Below the pieces are notes generated by a model. It was not told the origin of the DNA, did not search any database, and was given only the letters and a program-made list of their open reading frames with translations. Below, piece after piece: positions 1-5,364 of a DNA stretch of 8,693 bases. A program made the translations under genes and the position numbers. The stretch's first letter is position 1; every line of letters begins with the position of its first letter. The stretch is from an uncultured Bacteroidales bacterium. GTDB lineage: Bacteria > Bacteroidota > Bacteroidia > Bacteroidales > UBA932. The stretch lies in assembly GCA_905236955.1 (NCBI GenBank), contig CAJOQW010000092.1, positions 1 through 8,693 on the forward strand. Reading direction: 5' to 3'.

Positions 1-262
1 CTACTCGCGCCATATTCCCACATCACGCCTGAACGAGGCCCTCCTTCCGGTCATAGAAGAAACCCCTCCGCCGAGCTGGAAGGGTAAGTACGTGAAGTTC
101 AAGTATGTGACGCAGCTCCCTACAAGGTTCCCCGCCTTCGCGTTCTTCTGCAACCTTCCACAATACGTGAAGGAGCCCTACAAGCGTTTCCTCGAAAACC
201 AGCTCAGGGAGAAATTCCCGCTCACCGGCTGTCCGGTACAGATCTACTGCCGCCAGAAATAA
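1..262 (+). CDS. der: Ribosome biogenesis GTPase Der (EngA), C-terminal fragment
   Basis: This is the 3' end of a gene whose start lies outside the window. The frame beginning at base 2 encodes 86 residues and stops at TAA 260-262. The residues match the KH-like C-terminal domain of Der/EngA: a [10 protein letters not shown] helix at the start, K-Y-V-T-Q-L-P-T, then F-F-C-N-L-P, the [10 protein letters not shown] helix and a basic C-terminal end. Der has two tandem GTPase domains plus this domain and acts in late assembly of the large (50S) ribosomal subunit in the cytoplasm. The GTPase domains are not visible here, so activity cannot be judged. The gene converges on the M64 peptidase gene on the other strand, and the two coding regions overlap by 41 bases (222-262). 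I see no hairpin terminator directly after the stop. The family call is secure from the conserved C-terminal pattern. Confidence 0.93.
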   Translation, partial: YSRHIPTSRLNEALLPVIEETPPPSWKGKYVKFKYVTQLPTRFPAFAFFCNLPQYVKEPYKRFLENQLREKFPLTGCPVQIYCRQK

Positions 263-1592
263 CCCTTCCGGTATAATAGTCTATCATCCGCTGGAGCGCC
301 CTTGAACAGACCGGGCAGAACAGTTCGCATTCGTTGATTTTCATGCGGCATTCCTGGACGGGCCGGTAAACCCCCTTCGACCGGTACCCGCCCCCTTCAT
401 AAACTCCGACCTTGCTGTTCAGGAGGGCCTTCTGCTCAGGGGTCAAAGTATCCCAGATTTTCCTTATGTCGTTGTCCTTCCCGACCGAGTCGGGCAAGGT
501 GGGGATCTTTGTGCCGGCAGGGAGCATGTCCTTCCATTTGCTCCCGAAGTCGGTGAGGGTGGTGATGTTGGGCTCCCACGGCTCTACGCGGGCGGGATAA
601 GTATCGGAGTACTCGTCGTCATAGAAATACTCGTCCGCAAGTCCGCCGAAGGCATGGCCGAATTCGTGCACCAGCACCACCTCGAAGGTGGGATGGTCAC
701 TGGAGGCGAGGGTTACCGAGTTGAAGATGCCCCCTCCGCCGTACTTGCCGGTGTTCACGAGGACTATGACGTGCTCGAACGGCACCCCTGCCAGTTCGAA
801 GTACAGGGTCCTCATGTTGGATGTGGTGAGATATCTGTCGGTGTAGAAAGTGTCGTAATGGGAAGACATGTTCGTGTCCTTCCACACCTTGTCATGGGGG
901 ATGCTCACCCCGGTATCTTGCGAGACGGAAGCCACCGCCACGAAATTGAAACGGTTCGCGTTGCTCTTGAACGGTTCGTGTTTCATCATGGCCGACACCG
1001 CCCTGCCTGCGTCGGAATAGAATTTCCTGAGATCCCCGAGGGCGTATCCGTCCCCGATTATGGCGATGTCTATACGTTGGTCGTAATTACCCCCGCCCAT
1101 GAGCTGCCGGAAGGAATTCTTGGCCTTGAGCGGCCTTATGAGTATGTCCGACGGGTCAATGGGGTGGGTGAGCGTGGCACAGACGCGGCGGTACTTGTCG
1201 CGCAACGTTATGCTCACCGTCACCGGTTTCCTGGGCCATGGAACCTGGAAGCAGTTCTCGAACCCTTTGTTTACCGTGGTAGCCTCTTCAGTGTTCTGCC
1301 ACTCCTGGAACAAAGTGGAGAATGAATTGGTGTACAGCACTTTGCCGCTTGCCGCGTCGCATATTTTGATTTGTCCGTTGCCTTCCAGCAGGGGCTTCTC
1401 CAGATTGGTCCGGCGTCCTGCCCATACCTCGGTGCGGTAGGCCTCGAGGAAGGAGATTTCCTGGGACTTGGCGTTCCCGGAGAATATGTAATCGAGACGC
1501 AGGGTGGCGTCTTCGAACCAATCGTCGAAGTTTACTGCAAACGCAGGCAAACTCACAAGCAGGGCCGTGAGTATGGATAGGCTCCTTTTCAT
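222..1592 (-). CDS. Secreted M64-family zinc metallopeptidase (IgA-peptidase family)
   Basis: This gene encodes 456 residues starting at ATG 1592-1590 and ending at TGA 224-222. Residues 1-19 form a signal peptide (basic start, hydrophobic core, cut likely after A-F-A), so the protein is exported. Residues of about 20-150 fit the beta-rich M64 N domain. About 170-440 is the catalytic domain, with the zinc-binding sequence [14 protein letters not shown] at 309-322: H309 and H313 are ligands, E310 is the catalytic base, and D320 is a plausible third ligand. A C-P-V-C motif at 426-429 follows C415 and is typical of Bacteroidetes members. The founding enzyme of M64, from Clostridium ramosum, cleaves immunoglobulin A, but most Bacteroidetes homologues have no known substrate, so IgA cleavage should not be assumed. 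The start lies one base after the stop of the upstream LysM/PBP1 gene, implying translational coupling. The last 12-13 residues are encoded within the antisense of der and lie beyond the conserved core. Confidence 0.9.
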   Translation of the reverse strand: MKRSLSILTALLVSLPAFAVNFDDWFEDATLRLDYIFSGNAKSQEISFLEAYRTEVWAGRRTNLEKPLLEGNGQIKICDAASGKVLYTNSFSTLFQEWQNTEEATTVNKGFENCFQVPWPRKPVTVSITLRDKYRRVCATLTHPIDPSDILIRPLKAKNSFRQLMGGGNYDQRIDIAIIGDGYALGDLRKFYSDAGRAVSAMMKHEPFKSNANRFNFVAVASVSQDTGVSIPHDKVWKDTNMSSHYDTFYTDRYLTTSNMRTLYFELAGVPFEHVIVLVNTGKYGGGGIFNSVTLASSDHPTFEVVLVHEFGHAFGGLADEYFYDDEYSDTYPARVEPWEPNITTLTDFGSKWKDMLPAGTKIPTLPDSVGKDNDIRKIWDTLTPEQKALLNSKVGVYEGGGYRSKGVYRPVQECRMKINECELFCPVCSRALQRMIDYYTGRVISGGSRSVPDSR

Positions 1593-1593
1593 G

Positions 1594-3102
1594 TCATTGA
1601 ACGGTTATTTGGAAATCGGGAGTGTAGATGACCCGGCGGACGGCCTTGTTTACCTGCCCCTTATGCCATCCCGGTTCATCGAAACCGAAGTCGGTCTGCA
1701 GGCCGCGCCATCCTGCATCGGGAAGTTTGCGGAACCAGTTGCGCCCGTAACGCGAACACATCGTGGCGAAATAGGACATGGTGTCGTAACCATGGAACGC
1801 AAAGGAATTGGGCTCGCTGCCGAAAAGCGCCCTATAGGCCAGGACGAACTTCTTCACCTCCGGATTGGAGTAATCGATATGGTACGAAGCGCAGATGTGG
1901 GTGCTGACCTTGTGAAGGTTCTCGGTTTCGATGGTGTTGAAGGTGCGGAGCCTTGACGGGCCATACAGGACCACGTCATTCCTCTTGAACGCCATGAGGT
2001 TGATGTTGCGGACGGCGTCGTTCACGAAAGATTCGTTCTCGGATGCTATAAGATAGCGGGTGGTGCCGTTCCGGCTGGCCCTGGCCGCAAAGCGGGGCTG
2101 GACCCGGGTGCCTTCCAGGAGCCCGTAAGTGATTACTGAATAATGTCTTCCCGAAGAGCTGAGGGCTGCGAGGACCGCCGCGGCCCCTCCTGTCGGGGTT
2201 TTGCCGTTTTCGCGGATGACTACGAGGGAATCGCCAGGGGCCATGTCCGACAAGGCCCAGCGGACAGCATCATAGCTCTGTTCATTGGCCGGAGTGGGCG
2301 CATGGACCACCCGCATGGAATCGGCCATGGCGGCGGTCTTGGGTTCCAGCGGCGAGATGACATACTTGCCCCGCGGGCTTGCTGAAACCGCCCTTGACAC
2401 CTCATCCTGGGAGAGCGGGCCGATGATGACGTCGGCGGAAGACAGCATCGATTGGGATATGCCGCCCGAGCCGATGTCATAGGTGTGGAGATTGATGTTC
2501 ATCCCCTTGCCGCCCAGGTCTTTGGCGGCGAGGAGTATGCCGGCGTAGAAATCCTCGCTCTTGGAATCCGGCTTGCCCTTGGAGGTGAAGGGGAGGAGCA
2601 CAGCCACCTCTATGGTGCCCGGGATTTCCTCCTCGGTGAATGTGCTGTCGGAGGATGCTAAGGTGACGTCCTTGTCCCTGCTCCCGTCACCGGAACCGCC
2701 ATCCGACCCTCCATCGGGCTTGAAGATTTTGGAGAAGATGCCTTTCAGCCCCGGGAACAGCGCCCTCTTGTCTATGGTTGAATCGGCACTGGCCTGCGAG
2801 GGCGTCTCTTCCTTGCCCGCAGCCTGCGGGGCGGCGGGAATCAGGAGCACCTGGCCTGTCTTCAGGCCGTTGTTTTCCAGGTCGAGGGTCCTGTTGGCGG
2901 CATATATGTCCGCAAGCGTGACCCCGTACGCCTTGCTTATGGAGTACAGGGTCTGCTTGTCGGCCGCCACATGGGCGTAATATGACTTGCCGTCCACCCT
3001 TACCATGTCCTTGGACAACTTGACGGGCGGCGCTTGATAGTCCTGCGCCGCCATGGGCAGGGTGAATATCGCCAGAAGCAATATCAGGACGAGTTTCTTC
3101 AT
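1594..3102 (-). CDS. Secreted LysM + periplasmic-binding-protein type 1 fold protein
   Basis: This gene encodes 502 residues. Residues 1-19 are a signal peptide (M-K-K start, long Leu/Ile core, cut near M-A-A/Q). Residues of about 42-89 form a LysM domain, with the typical Y-S-I-S-K-A-Y-G-V helix and the ending G-Q-V-L-L-I-P; LysM domains bind peptidoglycan. A linker rich in Gly, Ser and Asp (about 95-160) follows. From about 163 the protein resembles a type 1 periplasmic binding protein (V-A-V-L-L-P-F, then D-F-Y-A-G at 184-188, I-I-G-P-L at 226-230 and F-H-G-Y-D at 436-440). Homologues are often labelled amino-acid ABC transporter binding proteins, but no permease or ATPase gene is nearby and the LysM would tether the protein to the wall. 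A sensing or structural role, loosely like the PBP1-fold activator LpoA of E. coli, is my inference. It lies 27 bases after the Skp-like gene and one base before the M64 gene, so the three probably form one operon. Confidence 0.85.
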   Translation of the reverse strand: MKKLVLILLLAIFTLPMAAQDYQAPPVKLSKDMVRVDGKSYYAHVAADKQTLYSISKAYGVTLADIYAANRTLDLENNGLKTGQVLLIPAAPQAAGKEETPSQASADSTIDKRALFPGLKGIFSKIFKPDGGSDGGSGDGSRDKDVTLASSDSTFTEEEIPGTIEVAVLLPFTSKGKPDSKSEDFYAGILLAAKDLGGKGMNINLHTYDIGSGGISQSMLSSADVIIGPLSQDEVSRAVSASPRGKYVISPLEPKTAAMADSMRVVHAPTPANEQSYDAVRWALSDMAPGDSLVVIRENGKTPTGGAAAVLAALSSSGRHYSVITYGLLEGTRVQPRFAARASRNGTTRYLIASENESFVNDAVRNINLMAFKRNDVVLYGPSRLRTFNTIETENLHKVSTHICASYHIDYSNPEVKKFVLAYRALFGSEPNSFAFHGYDTMSYFATMCSRYGRNWFRKLPDAGWRGLQTDFGFDEPGWHKGQVNKAVRRVIYTPDFQITVQ

Positions 3103-3129
3103 GATGCCTGGAATATTCCCGGACGGCGG

Positions 3130-3744
3130 TTACTTCTTTTCGCCGGCGGCCTTGGTCTTTACGTATTCGGCGTTGAGCCCCTTGAGGATATCGTCGGTGA
3201 TGTCGAGGGTTGAATCGGCCACTGCGACGGGGGCGGGAAGGATGCCGCCCTGGTTGGTGATGATCATCGCATATTGCTTTTCCTCGTTGTATGCCTTGAG
3301 GAAAGTGGAGATGGCGTCGGCGATCTGGTTCATCATGACCTGCTGCTCCTCGGCCATTTCCTGCTGCTTCTGGGCAGCGTACTGCTGGAAGTCGTTCTGG
3401 CGCTTCTGGAGGTCTCCGCTCTGGACTTCGGCCGTGCTGCGGGTCATGAGGCCCTTGTCGATCTTATCCTGGAAAGACTTTATGTCCTTCTCGAGCTTGC
3501 TTCCGCGGCGGTTCACTTCCTGGCTGATGCTGTTGACCTTGGTCTCCACGACGCTGCGGAGGTCGTTGGCCATGTCGTATTCTTCCAATACCCTGTCGAG
3601 GTTGAAGTAGACGATAGCGCCCTTCTGGGCTACGGTCTCGTTGACTGTACCTTCGGTGGTTTCGGCAGCCTTAGGCTGGTTGCAGGATACAGCGAGCATC
3701 GCACCGGAGGCGATGATGCAGAGGAAAGTTGTAATGCGTTTCAT
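3130..3744 (-). CDS. Skp/OmpH-family periplasmic chaperone-like protein, probable lipoprotein
   Basis: I choose ATG 3744-3742 (204 residues, M-K-R-I-T-T) over the in-frame ATG at 3765. The shorter start gives a normal signal sequence, and the promoter's predicted transcription start (about 3758-3763) lies downstream of the longer start. The signal ends in L-A-V-S-C with C21 as the likely lipidated cysteine; the Ala at -3 is a relaxed lipobox. No acidic surface-export signal follows the Cys, which favours a periplasm-facing anchor. Residues 43-60 (A-I-V-Y-F-N-L-D-R-V-L-E-E-Y) are the Skp/OmpH opening strand and helix. About 60-150 is a charged, Gln-rich helical arm, and 157-185 returns to the beta body (Y-A-M-I-I-T, then A-D-S-T-L-D-I-T). 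Soluble Skp trimers hold unfolded outer-membrane proteins; a lipid-anchored version would act at the membrane. It is the first gene of the minus-strand operon and a distant paralogue of the OmpH at 8032. Confidence 0.85.
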   Translation of the reverse strand: MKRITTFLCIIASGAMLAVSCNQPKAAETTEGTVNETVAQKGAIVYFNLDRVLEEYDMANDLRSVVETKVNSISQEVNRRGSKLEKDIKSFQDKIDKGLMTRSTAEVQSGDLQKRQNDFQQYAAQKQQEMAEEQQVMMNQIADAISTFLKAYNEEKQYAMIITNQGGILPAPVAVADSTLDITDDILKGLNAEYVKTKAAGEKK

Positions 3745-3766
3745 AAATCGGATAGATAAAAACATG

Positions 3767-3798
3767 CAAAGTTAATATTTTCTTATTATTGAATCAAA
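3767..3798 (-). promoter_or_regulatory. Bacteroidota-type promoter for the Skp-like/LysM-PBP1/M64 operon
   Basis: Read on the minus strand, TTTG (3798-3795) is followed by exactly 20 bases and then TAACTTTG (3774-3767). This matches the consensus TTTG, 19-21 bases, TAnnTTTG used by the primary sigma factor of Bacteroidota. The predicted transcription start is around 3758-3763, giving a leader of roughly 14-19 bases before ATG 3744. This excludes the alternative start at 3765. No operator-like repeat is apparent. Confidence 0.75.
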
Positions 3799-3845
3799 TT
3801 TTACAAAAGTAGCAAAATCCGTGCGGAAAATCGTAAAAATAGTGC

Positions 3846-3853
3846 TAAATTTG
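3846..3853 (+). promoter_or_regulatory. Probable -7 element (TAAATTTG) for nadK-uppS-bamA
   Basis: TAAATTTG matches the Bacteroidota TAnnTTTG box in the AT-rich divergent gap. No TTTG is found at the usual spacing (3821-3826 reads GTGCGG), so the upstream element is weak or missing and the promoter may be weak or need an activator. With the next ATG at 3864, the expected leader is only a few bases, so the transcript could be nearly leaderless. The TA of the box also forms an in-frame TAA (3846-3848) upstream of nadK. Confidence 0.5.
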
Positions 3854-3863
3854 TTGTCTGTTT

Positions 3864-4679
3864 ATGAAACTAGGCTATTACATCAAGAAGCTCTCGCTGG
3901 AAGAAGATCCCCGCATAAGCACCCTTCTGGGGCGCCTCGGGGAAGGAGGGGCCCGGCTTTACGAGCTCGGTAACGCCTCGGGCCCGGAGCCCGGCACCGA
4001 TATGGTGCTCAGTTTCGGCGGGGACGGCACATTCCTCAGTTGCGCCCGCATCGTCAGCGAAGCCGGCATCCCCATACTGGGGGTCAATTTCGGCCGCATG
4101 GGTTTCCTCTCGGAGACCAACAGGGACATCTCCGGTCCTGTCCTCAACGGCAACTATACCATTGAAGAACGCGTCATGCTCAAGGTGGACGTGCAGGGCG
4201 GGGTGCCGGAAGACTTCTGGCCGTATGCCCTCAACGAGGCCTGCCTTCACCGCAGCGGTCCCGGCATGCTCGGGATAGAAGCCTCCGTCGGCGGGGAGCA
4301 TCTTCCCACCTATTGGGCGGACGGCCTCCTGGTGGCAACCAGTTCCGGATCCACCGCATACAGCCTCAGCGCCGGCGGCCCTATCTGCCTTCCCGACGCG
4401 GACGTGCTCATAATCAGCCCCATAGCTCCCCATAATCTCAACCTCAGGCCTCTGGTGGTCCCCGGCCGGTCCACGATAGTCATGGGCACCAGGGTCAGGG
4501 AGACGGAGGCATTCCTCACCCTTGACAACCGCAGCTACATCATCCCGCAGGGGATGTCTGTCACCATAAGCGAGGCCCCGTTCCGCCTGAAGAGGGTAAG
4601 CATAGGCAAATCCAATTTCATCGATGCACTCCGCAGCCGCCTTTTCTGGGGGCAGGATGTGCGAAACTTACCTCAATGA
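3864..4679 (+). CDS. nadK: NAD kinase
   Basis: This gene encodes 271 residues; it phosphorylates NAD at the 2'-hydroxyl to make NADP, a cytoplasmic and normally essential step. The diagnostic G-G-D-G-T motif is at 52-56, with D54 as the expected catalytic Asp. N124-E125 is the NE motif that contacts the substrate. The glycine-rich stretch 152-173 (A-D-G-L-L-V-A-T, then S-G-S-T-A-Y-S-L-S-A-G-G-P) and I-S-P-I-A-P-H at 184-190 complete the family pattern. The usual D-G near the C-terminal beta domain reads D221-N222. The N-terminal Rossmann part is short, and an in-frame TAA at 3846-3848 rules out an earlier start beyond ATG 3864. The stop overlaps the uppS start by four bases (ATGA, 4676-4679), which indicates translational coupling. 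Confidence 0.95.
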   Translation: MKLGYYIKKLSLEEDPRISTLLGRLGEGGARLYELGNASGPEPGTDMVLSFGGDGTFLSCARIVSEAGIPILGVNFGRMGFLSETNRDISGPVLNGNYTIEERVMLKVDVQGGVPEDFWPYALNEACLHRSGPGMLGIEASVGGEHLPTYWADGLLVATSSGSTAYSLSAGGPICLPDADVLIISPIAPHNLNLRPLVVPGRSTIVMGTRVRETEAFLTLDNRSYIIPQGMSVTISEAPFRLKRVSIGKSNFIDALRSRLFWGQDVRNLPQ

Positions 4680-5362
4680 TGATGGAACCGGAAAGAATAC
4701 CTGTCCACGTTTCCCTCATAATGGACGGCAACGGCCGATGGGCGCAGCAGCGCGGCAAGGAGAGGACGTTCGGCCATTTCGAGGGGGTTGAGAGCGTACG
4801 GGAGATCTCGGACGAATGCCTCAAACTGGGAATCAGATACGTGTCCTTCTTCGCTTTCTCGGAAGAAAACTGGAACCGCCCCCGGAAGGAGGTGGACACC
4901 CTCATGGAACTGTTCATGTCCAACATGCACAGCCAGTTCGGCAATTTCATGGAAAAGGGGGTGAGGTACGTCGTGATAGGGAACCGTTCCCGCCTTTCGG
5001 ACAAGTTCAACAAGACTATCGACTCGCTGATGGAGGCGACCGCGGCCAATGACAAGATGACCATGATCCTCTTCGTCAGCTACAGCGGCAAATGGGATAT
5101 ACTCCAGGCCGCAAGGCGCATGGCGGCTGCCGGGGCCGACGACCTGGAGCCTTATCTGGCCACTGCAGGAATACCCGATCCGGACCTGATCATCCGTACG
5201 TCCGGGGAGAAGCGCATAAGCAATTATATGCTGTGGCAGGCCGCCTACAGTGAATTCGTGTTCACCGATACACTTTGGCCTGATTTTAGAAAGGATAGTT
5301 TCCACGCGGCCCTTGAGGAATATGCCTCGAGGGACCGCCGTTTCGGAAAAGTCAAGAAATAA
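4676..5362 (+). CDS. uppS: Isoprenyl transferase (undecaprenyl diphosphate synthase)
   Basis: This gene encodes 228 residues as a cis-prenyltransferase. It condenses isopentenyl diphosphate units onto farnesyl diphosphate to form the C55 carrier used for peptidoglycan, O-antigen and capsule, working at the inner face of the cytoplasmic membrane. Visible signatures are M-D-G-N-G-R-W at 16-22 with catalytic D17, F-S-E-E-N-W-N-R-P at 61-69, R-T-S-G-E-K-R-I-S-N at 174-183 (diphosphate-binding Arg and Ser) and F-T-D-T-L-W-P-D-F at 196-204 with the upstream E193 expected to bind Mg. Length is in the usual 220-260 range. Three consecutive ATG codons (4676, 4679, 4682) make the exact start ambiguous by two residues; I use the first, which overlaps the nadK stop as ATGA. 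bamA follows after two bases. Confidence 0.95.
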   Translation: MMMEPERIPVHVSLIMDGNGRWAQQRGKERTFGHFEGVESVREISDECLKLGIRYVSFFAFSEENWNRPRKEVDTLMELFMSNMHSQFGNFMEKGVRYVVIGNRSRLSDKFNKTIDSLMEATAANDKMTMILFVSYSGKWDILQAARRMAAAGADDLEPYLATAGIPDPDLIIRTSGEKRISNYMLWQAAYSEFVFTDTLWPDFRKDSFHAALEEYASRDRRFGKVKK

Positions 5363-5364
5363 GA

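Noticed and set aside
654..1325. 223-codon plus-strand open frame antisense to the M64 peptidase
   Set aside because: The M64 frame has a signal peptide, catalytic motif and family length, while the antisense product has no recognisable pattern. It is a codon-bias shadow.
2690..2720. Repeat-like Gly/Ser/Asp codons in the LysM-PBP1 gene
   Set aside because: This is the flexible linker between domains (residues about 128-142). The repeats are short and irregular, not a tandem-repeat or phase-variation tract.
3745..3765. Longer N-terminus for the Skp-like lipoprotein starting at ATG 3765
   Set aside because: It adds M-F-L-S-I-R-F before a standard lysine/arginine-led signal sequence, and the predicted transcription start lies downstream of this ATG.
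4673..5305. 210-codon minus-strand open frame antisense to uppS
   Set aside because: uppS is unmistakable in the other strand and the antisense product is His/Val-rich without any known motif.
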